Source of the DNA: Coffea arabica | Lineage: Eukaryota > Streptophyta > Magnoliopsida > Gentianales > Rubiaceae | Reading direction: 5' to 3' | Length of the DNA: 64,000 nt | NCBI RefSeq assembly: GCF_036785885.1 | Contig: NC_092322.1 | Coordinates: 14,344,466 to 14,408,465 of the forward strand | Shown: positions 36,123 through 48,480 of the stretch, in pieces | How positions within the stretch are numbered: position 1 is the first letter of the stretch | How the letters are laid out: every line of letters starts with the position of its first letter | Translations under genes and position numbers: made by a program | The notes under the pieces: model-generated | What the model saw: the letters and a program-made list of their open reading frames with translations, nothing else | Database searches by the model: none | What the model was told of the DNA's origin: nothing

Positions 36123-38413
36123 GAATGTACTTGGAAAAAGAAGAAAGGCTTTGTATGCTGATCACTACTATCTCTTTGCTTGATATATGAAAGAATTGCA
36201 CAGAGAAGTGCAGGGTTGACTCGTAAAGTCTTGGTAAAGACTAAAGACCAGGTCGCTCTGGCAGAAAAGTTGTACTCGTTTTCCTCCTGCTTACATGAGG
36301 AAAATTGGTTATTTCATTTTCTTTTTCTACTCCTTTTTATGGCAAATGAAGTCCAGAGGTTGGTAGAGTACCTAATTCCAATGTTTATTGGGAATTCTGT
36401 AATTAGTCCAAATTTCTGAATTCTTAAAGTCACCATTTGGAATGGTGTATTTAAGTAATTTTATGATAAATAAACTAAAGACAAATGGTGGCTGAAAGTA
36501 AGTCATATCATGAAATGATGATGCCTTTGAAGTCACCATCTAAAATAGTAACTTTGAAATCGCACTCTCAAATAACAAAATCTTTACTTTTAGAAGAACT
36601 AAAAAATATAAACTACTTTCGTAACTTCTAATAAAAATCGGATTATTTAGGTAAATGACCCGGAGAATATTGGCCAGGATCCCTTTTTTATCTTATATAT
36701 TAACACGCTAATTGTGTAGTCCTATGTCGGATAGTTATTTATTTTTCAGAAATTAATGACCTTCAGAAAGCTCTTATAAATAGCCTATCAACAAGAGATC
36801 TTGTTAACTCTTTGCAATTTTAGCTTTTGGGTGTCATTTTTCAACCTAAAGAAAGCTAGACGCGTAGAGTGAACTGTCAGGAAGATTCCCTTCTTATGTC
36901 CAAACAGCCAGATGGGGTCCAGAATTTTTTGATCAGAGCTTAAGAAAATCTCAGCTATGACCTAGTACAGTCAATTGTAAGAATAGTAGAGCCGGCAGGA
37001 TTGGGGCGAGGACATGTGTTATGTGCGGTTGGTTTTTGTTCAAATTTTTTATATATAAATATATTATAATGTTATATTCAATATATATCAAGTATTTTAT
37101 TTATATCACTTTAATTGCGAGTATAATAACATAACATAATTATATATCAAATAATATAAAATATATAACAATCAAACCGAACCGCATTGATTTTTCCCTC
37201 GGATAGAAGAATGTACTACTTAATTTGAGGTCACGTGAGAGATAGGGATCTCCGACAATTTTATTTGGCTGTCTTATAGTTTTTAATATTACGTTTACCT
37301 CCCTTATTTTCATTTTCAATGTAATGATGAAGCCCAGTATTATTGTCATTCCCAAATTACCATTCCATGGCGTGAAAGAAATTTATAATAAAAAAAAATC
37401 CACTACAAAGAGTTAAATTGGTTGTAACAAACAATATTGAGAGATTTATATGGAAAAAAAATGAAGTAACAATTTATCTTATGAAAAAAAGGCTTGAACT
37501 TGCAAAATAAATGAGGGAGAGAAATATCCCCGCCTAGTAATCATGTAGTAGGCTACATGAAAACCATTTAACAGTCTCCGAAAGATAAAGAGTTCATCAA
37601 CCAAAAAACGACTTTAAAAATACGACATACCTATGCACCAGACACAAATATTGAAATTCTTAAAATTAGGAAGTGAGCAATCTTTTTAATTTATGTATGA
37701 CGTATAAGTCGTATGATGCTTAGACTATAATTTTGTACATCTTAATTAGCCCAAATAAACGTTAATATTTTTCTAAAACGTTCCTAAGGAATAAGCATGC
37801 TTATTCTCTCAATGGCTTGGTTCATTATTTACCTCGTTAGCTTTGCATAACTAAAGTTTTTAAATTCAACTTTCTCCTTTTTATTGCATGTGCCAAGTCC
37901 TTTTCTGAAATTAGTTGAATTTAAGAGTATTCAAGGGTAATTTCGGGAAAAAAAAAGAAGAAGAAGCTTGTACTCGCTTTATGTGAATTTTTTTTGATAA
38001 ATAGGATGCCTTTGATACGTTGGAACTCAAAACTTATGGCAATCCGTGTGTGTGTGGGTCAGTAAGTTTGGGACCGCTGTTATTTTCTCGTTTTTAGCTT
38101 AATGTGATTATTTTTATGGAATTTATGGTTTTGTGGTTAACATATTGCTAAATCAAAATACGATACCCTTCTCATCCTATTTTAAAGACTGGTAACCTGT
38201 TTTAACGAAGGAACATTGCAACATGAGAAACATTTTAGGGATGGTGTCATTGACAAAAGAGAAATGCAAGAATTCAGTGGGATTAAGATAGATATAATTG
38301 AGTCCTTTTTTTTTGGTTTAATTTACTTTCCCACTTCTCTCCACATCCGTTCCGTCCTCCCACTCCTTTTTATACCCTTCTCATCTCAAACTGTTAAGTT
38401 CAAAATTCGAACC
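36123..38413. other. region upstream of LecRK copy 1
   Basis: Homologous to 60582-63212. It holds the LecRK promoter. TTGAC W-box cores occur close to the gene (for example near 36213), where WRKY factors could act, but this is only a motif match. No other gene is supported. Confidence 0.4.
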
Positions 38414-38635
38414 TGACAGGGTGTCGAAACCTGTACAATAATAAAATTAAACCTAATCGCCAGTTAAAATGACCAAAACTTAATTCCAAGTACTAGAGCA
38501 GGGACTCTAGGTATGCAATGGGTTACTTGATTCACCCTGTTCTCGAAGAGTTTACTTGATCCGATATACCTGAATGGGATGATTTTTTTCACAAATAATT
38601 ATGAATTTGTAAACAGGGCAAGTAGGGTCGTATCC

Positions 38636-41600
38636 TGTGAGGACCCGTAATTTTCTTAATTTCTAGGTTTTAATTTCTTTTAATTGCACGTTTTTCCACA
38701 TTTTCTTTATTCAAAAATTTTTTAAAATAAATTTTATGAGTAAATATAGTTTTAAAATGATTTTTCTAGTATCGATTAGTTTTTGAGAAAGTAAGAGCGT
38801 ATACCGGACGTGGGACCCACTAGGGTGAAAAGTTCGGAAAAATTTGGTCAACTAGGTTAAGTTTCGGATATTGGGTTTAAATTATCGGGTGCTAAGAGAT
38901 AATTAGAGGTTACCCAAGTGGATTGGTATTAGAGAGACAAAAGGATAATTGTGAGCCAAAAGAGATGCTAGGTGTCGCGTTTTCATTGGACCTTGGATTT
39001 GACTACTATTCACCAACTTTACTAAATACCAAAAATTGACCAAAATGAGCTTCATTTTCCCTTGCTCTTGGCCGGCCATGGAGGAGAGAAAGAGAGAGAA
39101 AGTGTCTTCAATTTTCCTTCATTTCTAGCTTGAATCTTGCAAACCTACCAGTTAAATTCCAAAATTTTTCCACAAAAGTGAGTTGCTAAGCTAGTTTAAG
39201 GTATTGAGTGGAGCCATTTGTGAAGAACAAGCTCTAGTTGTCTTGTTTCTTGGAGTTGCAAAGGTGAGGTGTTAAATATCTTCCCTCTCATGCTAATAAT
39301 GATCAATTAAGGATTTCTAGTGGTAGAGCATTGCATTTTATGGATGATTTCATGTCCTATGGGTGAGATTGATGGATTTTCTTTTGTTCATGAATTTTTC
39401 TGATTTAATATGATTCATATGGTGTAGCTTTGTATGATGATCGGAAATGATATTTCAGGAAACTAGAAGGTGGAAAAAGTGGTTAATTGCTGGAAATTTC
39501 TGTTTTGGAAGGAAAATTGGAAAACTAGGGTTCATGTTCCTACATTCTGCCCGGTTTTGTAGCTTATAGTTAGAGGCCGAATTGGCCTTGAGTTAAAACA
39601 TGAAAGTTGTAGGGAATGATATTTTAGAGGTTCCTGCAAAATTTCAGGTCAATCGGAATAGCGTAGCTTGAGAAAAGATGGAATTACCCTTACTGCCCTG
39701 GTTTTACCCGAATTTGAGAATTGCTTCTGTAATGGGTTATTTTGGTTGGGAATGCTTCGGAATTAGTTGTTGAGGTCTCTGATGTATTGTAGCCCTGTTT
39801 CTTAGCTTTCGGATGGCTTTGAAATTACTGGATTTGGACTTAGGTAGGCTGACTTATGATGTTTGAACCAGAATGCGTTCTGTGAATCTATTTTTCCGGT
39901 TCTGGTGTAGTATATTGCATTTTTGACCTGGTTACACTCGAAACTGGGTTGAGTGACCTTCTACAACATTGTAGCCCTATCTCTTAGCTTCGAAATGGTG
40001 TATCTTGAACCTCTATCCGATAATCGTAGTGCCATTGCTACCAAAACCGCAAAATGATGTCAAAAACTATTTTTTTTCAGGTTAACACTTAACTACATTT
40101 CCGGATTTTTCTGGTTTCCTCTAATGCTTATGTATGCTTATGGAGCTCTATTTTGGTGGTATCTGGAATTGGTTTATGACTTGTAAGCGAGTCTTATTAT
40201 GTTTATTTGAATAGTTTTAGGGCTTGACTTTCGTTTCCGGTCATTTTCCTAGCTAAATTTTGTACTTGAATGACTTTAAGCTTAGTGAACGCTTTTGGAA
40301 ATGAGATTATTTTTGTATGAGATATTGGGACTGATTTGAGGAAATAATGAAGCCATTAATGGCTGGAAAATAGGTAAACACAAGGGACTTGCTGCCGAAA
40401 TTTTACTTGAAAGCTAGTTGGATTTACTTGTGACTTGAGCGAAGGGTTTTAGGGTTGTTCATGTTTTTTATACCAACCGCTACCTTTTTCTCCAATTTCA
40501 TTGTTATTTCTTTGCACTGGTAGCTAATGTGATCAGGTACACGACTTATAGTTAAGTCTTAGTTATGCATTTCGTGTACTGGATTCGTGAAAGTGGGAAC
40601 CATAATTGTTTCACCTTGATTATTTTAGGGTTTCTTGGTGACTAAAGCCCAAACTTTTGAGGTATCTGTACTGACACCGATAAGTGTTCCACTACCTGCT
40701 ACCTGTTATGTGAAATATCTGAATATCTGAAATACTTGATTTATGACTATCGGAGCCAAATACTGTTTTGATAAAATGGAGGCGAGGGTGTATTTTATCA
40801 CACTCGTTCTCTTGTCTGTTCATATGCCAATTTTGAGTGCGTATCAGAATCTGCTATCTGTATCTGGTATCGGTATCTGTATCTGTTCTGACGTCGTTTG
40901 GAAACTTGTATCCAACGACCTTTCTGTGACCTCTGAACTCAACACCTGTGGCCAGTTACTCGAGTCGGGCCGGCAAGAACCTGGTCGATTAGATAACGAA
41001 CCACGGTAGTCTGTTTTGGAATCTTTGGTTATTGAGACCCTTGATTCCGGTATACTCGAGTATTACCATTTCTGATCTGATTGGATTTCGGGCCCGGTAG
41101 GGGTATGTGAGGTGGAAGGAATCGGAGAAAGTGGAGTCTACGGTATTGGTTACTCCTTTAGCATTGACGGAGTGTCAACTATTATTTCGATCAAGTTTCG
41201 GTGACGCGAATGGGAATTTGGCTCCTGAGAGCGACCTGTATCCTTCCTATTTGAATCATTGGTTCCTTTACTTTATCTCTGGCATGTGTACCTAATTTGT
41301 TAAAGGTGAAATGCCATGATTTTACTGTTATGTGTCTGGTACCTCATTGAGCGCAAGCTCACCCCTTTCTATTCCTTTTGTTTTCCTTACAGGAAAATAA
41401 ATACTTTTGGATTGGATTTGATAGTTGGTTGCTGAATTGAGCTAGATGGACAGATCTTTTGTATAGCTTCTTGATTGAAACCCTAGATGTACTTTTGGGT
41501 CCGTTTCTCTTCTAATTTGGCAAACCGTACCTGTATCCACTTTTAAATAACTTTTGTATGCCCCTTTGGGTTGTATATGCTTAATTTTGAGATGTGAATA

Positions 41601-41817
41601 TTTGCTTGACGTTTGGTTGGGTTTTGACGTGTCGGTTACTATTCATGGCCGATTCCGATTTCATTTTTTTTATTTGGCATTTTGACTTATTTACGCGCTG
41701 TTGTAAGTTCCGGAACGCATTAGATCGCTCTAAACTGAACCGTTAGTCCTGGCGAGAGTTGGGCAGGCAGTCCGCTAACCCCTTTGGTTCGCCTTAGGGG
41801 AAGGTGGGGCTGTCACA
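38636..41817 (+). repeat. 5' LTR of the nested gypsy element
   Basis: Pairs with 43751-46933. A hand comparison of the first 290 bases shows about a dozen differences; later parts look closer. Open frames such as 40743-41009 recur in the other LTR and are not genes. Confidence 0.93.
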
Positions 41818-41819
41818 AG

Positions 41820-41831
41820 TGGTATCAAGGC
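41820..41831 (+). other. primer-binding site, initiator tRNA-Met type
   Basis: TGGTATCAAGGC begins two bases after the 5' LTR. It matches the usual TGGTATCA start of sites complementary to the initiator tRNA 3' end. Confidence 0.75.
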
Positions 41832-42487
41832 CGCTTCACGTGGTCTCTGCATGGAGTGAGTTTGGGGCCAAGTGGTGTTATGGTCCTGCTTTTGGTGAAG
41901 GTGTCTAAAAGGGTTAAGTACTCGTTTGAGCATAAGTTATGAACTATGCATGTTATAAGTGTAAAAATCTTTATCATGAAATTTGAGAAAGATAGATCTG
42001 TATGTCGGGTAGGAATCCTTAATATGGATGATTTACACTTGGGACCGGCCGGCTCGAGTTGTGAATTATCTTAATTGGGATTCTCGTGCCTGGCTACTAA
42101 ATCAATGAGAGTCTAGGTTCGAAAGGATTTAGGCGAACTAGAAAGGCAATTCTATGGAACTTCGTATGGTCTGTTCGGGTGTGGTTTAGCGTGATCAACT
42201 TTGATTAAGATATAGATGGTGTTGTTGTCGTAGATTATGGACGAAACCCTAGAGGGGGAAAAACTCTTCATGAGTTATTTTTGTACTCGTGACCTAGTCT
42301 GTCTATAGTACTTTCTAATGATCCCGCTACTTTCATGGATCTCTCATATTTGTATCTACTTGACTGCTACTGTGTGACTGGTTCGGTTTAGTTGTGTGTA
42401 TATATGCTTTTGCTCTGTATGTACCTCTTGTTATTTGCTTATGCTTATAATTATATTTGCACCTCGACCCTAGATTGACTTAGATTA

Positions 42488-43687
42488 ATGGAGGGCACAC
42501 GTAGTGGCCGGGGACGTGGGGGCGGGCGTAGGCAACCCACGCCGAACAGGGGTGCTGGAAAAATCTCATCTGGACCAAATCCTAAACCGAAAGTTGACCC
42601 CAATGTACAGATAGCTGCCGCTATGCAGCAAATGACCAACCTGCTGGCACAAGTGGTGCAGCAACAAGGCCAGAATCCAAGCCCTAATTCTGGAAACCCT
42701 GGCAATCATACCGAGAGCGAGGACAGAGCTCTCGAAAGATTTCAAAAGTTTGCTCCACCCAAGTTTCTTGGGGGGTTCGACCCGGATGTCGCCGAAAGGT
42801 GGCTCAAGAAGATGGTGAATATCTTTGCGGTCCTGCATTATACCGAAGAAAGGCAGGTGACTTTTGCTGTCTTCCAACTAGAAGGGGCGGCTCGTTCCTG
42901 ATGGAACGTTATTAGGCAAAAATGGGAACGGGAACAAACGCCCAGAATTTGGGTGAATTTTATGCGGAAGTTCAACGCGAAATTCTTCCCTCCTCTAGTT
43001 CAGGAGCGGAAGGAAGATGAATTTATTCGGTTTCGTCAGGGAGCCCAATCTGTAGCGGAGTACGAGAGCCAATTCACCCGCCTATCCAAATTTGCGCCCG
43101 AACTCATCATGACCGAGCAACGAAGAATACGGCGATTTGTCCAGGGTCTAAACGTCGAAATCTAGAAGGACCTCGCGGTAGCCCAAATTAATGCCTTCAG
43201 CGATGCAGTAGAGAAGGCGCAACGAGTAGAGAATGCTAGACTACAGGTGAAAAACTTTCAAACCAAAAAAAGGGGCTTTCCTGGGAGTAGCTCTGAGCAA
43301 GAAGGTACAAATACGCCCCCTAAGACTGGAAAGGGAAACGGAGGAGTACGACAACCAGGGGTGTCGCGTGATATCCCTCAAGGAGGACCGGTCTCTGCTA
43401 CTCGTGGTCCCTGTGGATATTGCGGAGGGCCAAGTCATACGGAGGCAAATTGTTGGAAGAAATAGAGAAAATGTCTGCATTGCGGAAGTGCTGATCATCA
43501 GATTGCTGACTGCCCAGTTCGATTGCGAAAAGGAAAAGGGACCCCGCAACCCATTAAGACTAACTCTGGACAGTTGGAAAAGGAAGGAACTGGATCCAAG
43601 GTACCGGATCAGGTGTACTCTTTAAAACACCATCAGGATCCTGACTCGTCTGAGAACGGAGAAGGTATGGTCCGTTGGGTACCTTAG
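42488..43687 (+). pseudogene. gag: inactivated Ty3/gypsy gag
   Basis: One frame runs from ATG 42488 to TAG 43687 (about 400 codons) but is cut by three in-frame stops: TGA 42899-42901, TAG 43163-43165, TAG 43463-43465. No frameshift is needed. The first part has a basic, glycine-rich N-terminus (GRGRGGGRR) and a Retrotrans_gag core (APPKFLGGFDPDVAERWLKK, FAVFQLEGAARS, FVQGLNVEI). The end has two zinc knuckles of the C-X2-C-X4-H-X4-C type: CGYCGGPSHTEANC and CLHCGSADHQIADC, separated by the third stop. The frame stops about where the protease would begin in intact relatives, and the polypurine tract follows within 65 bases. So the missing pol looks like one clean internal deletion. All three stops are of the kind produced by C-to-T or G-to-A changes. 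Confidence 0.9.
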
Positions 43688-43734
43688 GTTTTGATAGATT
43701 CCTTTGATAAGAAAAATTTCGAGGGCGAAATTTC

Positions 43735-43750
43735 TTTGAGGGGGAGAGAG
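43735..43750 (+). other. polypurine tract of the nested gypsy element
   Basis: The G/A-rich run tttgagggggagagag ends directly at the first base of the 3' LTR. Confidence 0.85.
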
Positions 43751-46700
43751 TGTGAGGACCCGTAATTTTCTTAATTTCTAGGTTTTAATTTCTTTTAATT
43801 GCATGTTTTTTCACAATTTCTTTATTCCAAACTTTTTAAAAATAAATTTTATAAGTAAATATAGTTTTAAAATGATTTTTCTAGTATCGGTTAGTTTTTT
43901 AAAAAGTAAGAGCGTATACCGGACGTGGGACCCACTAAGGTGAAAAGTTCGGAAAAATTTGGTCAACTAGATTAAGTTTCGGATATTGGGTTTAAATTAT
44001 CGGGTGCTAAGAGATAATTAGAGGTTACCCAAGTGGATTGGTATTAGAGAGACAAAAGGATAATTGTGAGCCAAAAGAGATGCTAGGTGTCGCGTTTTCA
44101 TTGGACCTTGGATTTGACTACTATTCACCAACTTTACTAAATACCAAAAATTGACCAAAATGAGCTTCATTTTCCCTTGCTCTTGGCCGGCCATGGAGGA
44201 GAGAAAGAGAGAGAAAGTGTCTTCAATTTTCCTTCATTTCTAACTTGAATCTTGCAAACCTACCGGTTAAATTCCAAAATTTCTCCACAAAAGTGAGTTG
44301 CTAAGCTATTTTAAGGTATTGAGTGGAGCCATTTGTGAAGAACAAGCTCTAGTTGTCTTGTTTTTTAGAGTTGCAAAGGTGAGGTGTTAAATATCTTCCC
44401 TCTCATGCTAACAATGATCAATTAAGGATTTTTAGTGGTAGAGCATTGCATTTTATGGATGATTTCATGAACTATGGGTGAGATTGATGGATTTTCTTTT
44501 GTTCATGAAATTTTCTGATTTAATATGATTCATATGGTGTGGCTTTGTATGATGATTGGAAATTATATTTAAAGAAGCTAGAAGGTGGAAAAAGTGGTTA
44601 ATAGCTGGAAATTTCTGTTTTGGAAGGAAAATTGGAAAACTAGGGTTCATGTTCCTACATTCTGCCCGGTTTTGTAACTTATAGTTAGAGGCCGAATTGG
44701 CCTTGGATTAAAACATTAAAGTTGTATAGAATGATATTTTAAAGGTTCCTGCAAAATTTTAGGTCAATCGGAAAAGCGTAGCTTGAGAAAAAACGGAATT
44801 ACCCTTGCTGCCCTGGTTTTACCCGAATTTGAGAATTGCTTCTGTAATGGGTTATTTTGGTTGGGAATGCTTCGGAATTAGTTATTGAGGTCTTCTGATG
44901 TATTGTAGCCCTATTTCTTAGCTTTCGAATGGCTTTGGAATTACTGGATTTGGACTTAGGTAGGCTGACTTATGATGTTTGAACCAGAATGCGTTCTGTG
45001 AATCTATTTTTCCGGTTCTGGTGTAGTATATTGCATTTTTGACCTGGTTACACTCGAAACTGGGTTGAGTGACCTTCTACAACATTGTAGCCCCATATGT
45101 TAGCTTCGAAACGGTGTATCTTGCACCTCTATCCGATAATCGTAGTGCCATTGGTACCAAAACCGCAAAATGATGTCAAAAACTATTTTTTTTCGGGTTA
45201 ACGCTTAACTACATTTCCGAATTTTTCTGGTTTCCTCTAATGCTTATGTATGCTTATGGAGCTCTATTTTGGTGGTATCTGGAATTGGTTTATGACTTGT
45301 AAGCGAGTCTTATTGTGTTTATTTGAATAGTTTTAGGGCTTGACTTTCGTTTCCGGTCATTTTCCTAACTAAATTTTGTACTTGAATGACTTTAAGCTTA
45401 GTGAACGGCTTTTGGAAATGAGATTATTTTTGTATGAAATATTGGAACTGATTTGAGGAAATAATGAAGCCATTAATGGCTGGAAAATAGGTAAACACAA
45501 GGGACTTGCTGCCGAAATTTTACTTGAAGGCTGGTTGGATTTACTTGTGATTTGAGCGAAGGGTTTTAGGGTTGTTCATGTTTTTTATACCAACCGCTAC
45601 CTTTTTCTCCAATTTCATTGTTATTTCTTTGCACTGGTAGCTAATGTGATCAGGCACACGGCTTATAGTTAAGTCTTAGTTATGCATTTCGTGTACTAGA
45701 TTCGTGAAAGTGGGAACCATAATTGTTTCACCTTGGTTATTTTAGGGTTTCTTGGTAACTAAAGCCCAAACTTTTGAGGTATCTGTACTGACACCGGTGA
45801 GTGTTCCACTACCTGCTACCTGTTATGTGAAATATCTGAATATCTGAAATACTTGATTTATGATTATCGGAGCCAAATACTGTTTTAATAAAATAGAGGC
45901 GAGGGTGTACTTTATCACACTCGTTCTCTTGTCTGTTCATATGCCAATTTTGAGTGCGTATCGGAATCTGCTATCTGTATCTGGTATCGGTATCTGTATC
46001 TGTTCTGACATCGTTTGGAAACTTGTATCCAACGACCTTTTTGTGACTTCTGAGCTCAACACCTGTGGCCAGTTACTCGAGTCGGGTCGGCAAGGGCCTG
46101 GTCGATTAGATAACGAACCACGGTAGTCTGTTTTGAGATCTTTGGGTATTGAAACCTTTGATTCCGGTATACTCGAGTATTACCATTTCTGATCTGATTG
46201 GATTTCGGACCCGGTAGGGGTATGTGAGGTGGAAGGAATCGGAAAAAATGGAGTCTACGGTATTGGTTACTCCTTTAGCATTGACGGAGTGTCAACTATT
46301 ATTTCGATCAAGTTTCGGTGACGCGAATGGGAATTTGGCTCTTGAGAGCCACCTGTATCCTTCCTATTTGAATAATTGGTTCCTTTACTTTATCTCTGAC
46401 ATGTGTACTTGATTTGTTAAAGGTGAAATGCCATGATTTTACTGCTATGTGTCTAGTACCTCATTGAGCGCAAACTCACCCCTTTCTGCTCCTTTTGTTT
46501 TCCTTACAAGAAAATAAATGCTTTTGGACTGAATTTGATAGTTGGTTGCTGAATTGAGCTAGATGGACAGATCTTTTGTATAGTGCCTTGATTGAAACCC
46601 TAGATGTACTTTTGGATCCGTTTCTCTTTTAATTTGGCAAACCGTATCTATATCCACTTTTGAATAACTTTTGTATGCCCCTTTGGATTGTATATGCTTA

Positions 46701-46933
46701 ATTTCAAGATGTGAATATTTGCTTGACGTTTGGTTGGGTTTTGACGTGTCGGTTACTATTCATGGCTGATTCCGATTTCATTTTTTTATTTGACATTTTG
46801 ACTTGTTTACGCGCTGTTGTAAGTTCCGGAACGCATTAGATAGCTCTAAACTGAACCGTTAGTCCTGGCGAGAGTTGGGTAGGCAATCCGCTAACCCCTT
46901 TGGTTCGCCTTAGGGGAAGGTGGGGCTGTCACA
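43751..46933 (+). repeat. 3' LTR of the nested gypsy element
   Basis: Begins TGTGAGGACC and ends GGGGCTGTCACA, followed by the TSD TATCC. It is collinear with the 5' LTR. Confidence 0.93.
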
Positions 46934-48466
46934 TATCCTCAGGAACTGTGTATATTTGTTTCTTAAGAAATCCAAAGTAACACAGGGGTGATTTTGTAGG
47001 AATGACGACAATCAAATAAATTCAAATAAGAAAATAAAAATAAATACTAACTAGAAATTAAACGGCAATTCACTAAACTTAACGTAACAATAATTAAAGA
47101 TCCAAAACAATTAGAACAAGAAGCTAATTAAAAATAAAATAAAATAGGCAACTAAAAATCAAATGGCAATTCACTAAAATCAAGGTACTATTAATTAACG
47201 GTCTAGCCAAGAAATAATTTCAGCAATGGTTCACCTAATTGATCATCGATGCAAAGACAATTCCAATTATTTATCAATAAATATGTTATAACTACCAAAC
47301 AAGCGATGACAGTCAACCCCTCCTTATTGTGTCGGTGATTAAGGTATGCTCGTTAATCACTGCTCTAATTAGGAAATAATCCTAGGTACGCCCGTAAAAT
47401 TTAATTTTTCAATTGCCTTACGTATTAGAGGAGCCCTATTCTAACCAAATAACGCACTACCAAGGTTATTTCAGATTAGCCCGCGTATCCCCCTGACACA
47501 AATCTAATCGTACCAGTTGTCACTAATTTAAGGCAATTAAATAATTACGAATTTAATGCCCTAATTGACAATAGATTACCAAATCAATTAATCATCCGGA
47601 TCCAAGACAATCAATTAATTAAATAACCATAAGCTCAGCAATCAAGGAATATGCGAATACCGATAAATAAAAGGAAAAGATTAAATTAAATCGATCTCAC
47701 AATTCTTAGGTGATCCAAAGCATCCATCGTTTTTTCACTAGAGTGAGGGAATTAGTTTATATTTGATGAACGAAACCCGTACAAAATTTTAGCAAAAGTC
47801 ACGGCCATTGTCTGCATTTCGGGAAGCCGCAATTCGTCGAACAATTGAATCTCTTAATTGTCCCCAGCATCCGTAGAGCAAGGCCACTCAAAAGAAACAA
47901 GAAGGAAAAGTCAAAGAAAGTAGGCTCCAATCTCCTGACATGTTTAAGAAGCAAAAGAACTGAGAAGGGATTCTCCCCAGAAAAAGTCAAAAGCAAGACT
48001 AAACTAAAAAAAGAGAAAATTAAAAGCTAAGCTATTGCTTCTCATTGTTTTTTCCTCGCAACCGTGGAGAATGCTTACAAAAGGCTAAGAAGAAAAGTCA
48101 AAAGTGAGGCTAAGCTAAAGGACGAAAAGCTCAAAAGTGATGAGATGCCTCTCCTCCTCTCCAATCTTCCCTTTTGTATCCTAGGGTCTTTTCTTTGCAC
48201 TACGCGGCGGCTTCCAGGGGAAACAAGACTTTGGTCAAATGACCGAAAAGGGCTTGTGTCCCTATTTCCCAAAATGCCCTTGCAAGCCTTCTATTTAATT
48301 TCTTTCCCGATGATTTGTCAAAGTAGCACTGATTGTGGCATTTGATCTACTCCCTGAAATAAATGCAAATGACGAAAAAGTGAGTAGAATCTAGCAATTA
48401 ATCCACATTAAGTCAGGTAATAGGGGAAATTAATAATAGAATAAATAGTAAAATTGTAACCTATCA

Positions 48467-48480
48467 ATTCCCCCCACACC
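48467..48480 (-). other. polypurine tract of the Athila/Tat-like element
   Basis: The minus strand reads AGGTGTGGGGGGAAT directly before the LTR terminus TGATAGGTT, which fixes the element's orientation as minus. Confidence 0.8.

Larger units (their letters stand above)
23712..38413 (+). repeat. segmental duplication, copy 1
   Basis: Direct homology with 49966-63212 in blocks: 23712-24950, 26575-about 27250, 31086-38411. Copy 1 alone has 24951-26574 and about 27300-31085, which hold local tandem repeats and a MITE. The right end at ...aattcgaacc is the insertion point of the LTR element that starts at 38414. It carries the LecRK gene 33783-36122. Confidence 0.92.
38636..46933 (+). mobile_element. 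Ty3/gypsy (Tekay/Del-like) retrotransposon, gag-only, nested
   Basis: 8298 bp, ends TGTGAGGACC...GGGGCTGTCACA, TSD TATCC at 38631-38635 and 46934-46938. Two LTRs of about 3182 bp, a PBS, an inactivated gag and a polypurine tract. The interior is only 1933 bp, with no protease, reverse transcriptase, RNase H or integrase. The Tekay/Del placement rests on gag style and long LTRs. It needed proteins from a relative to move. Confidence 0.92.
38414..48466 (-). mobile_element. LTR of Athila/Tat-like element, split by a nested insertion
   Basis: Starts TGACAGGGTGTCGAAACC and ends ACCTATCA. Homologous to the solo LTR at 11605-13109. The LTR sequence is 38414-38635 plus 46939-48466, about 1.75 kb; the break is the nested element with TSD TATCC. 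It is longer than the solo LTR partly because a stretch of about 110 bases near 47040-47200 (ggcaattcactaaa... unit) is tandemly duplicated. A purine tract on the minus strand follows the right end, so this is the 3' LTR of a minus-strand element. Confidence 0.85.

Noticed and set aside
34786..36201. Several open frames of 68-138 codons overlapping LecRK copy 1 on both strands (and the same set at 59245-60660)
   Set aside because: Shadows of the kinase gene in other frames; no domain, and their conservation follows from the gene underneath.
40743..41295. Open frames of 88 and 62 codons in the 5' LTR, repeated at 45860-46412
   Set aside because: They lie in LTR sequence and recur only because the LTR is duplicated; composition does not look coding.
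42451..42877. Minus-strand frames of 84 and 103 codons opposite gag
   Set aside because: Antisense shadows of gag.
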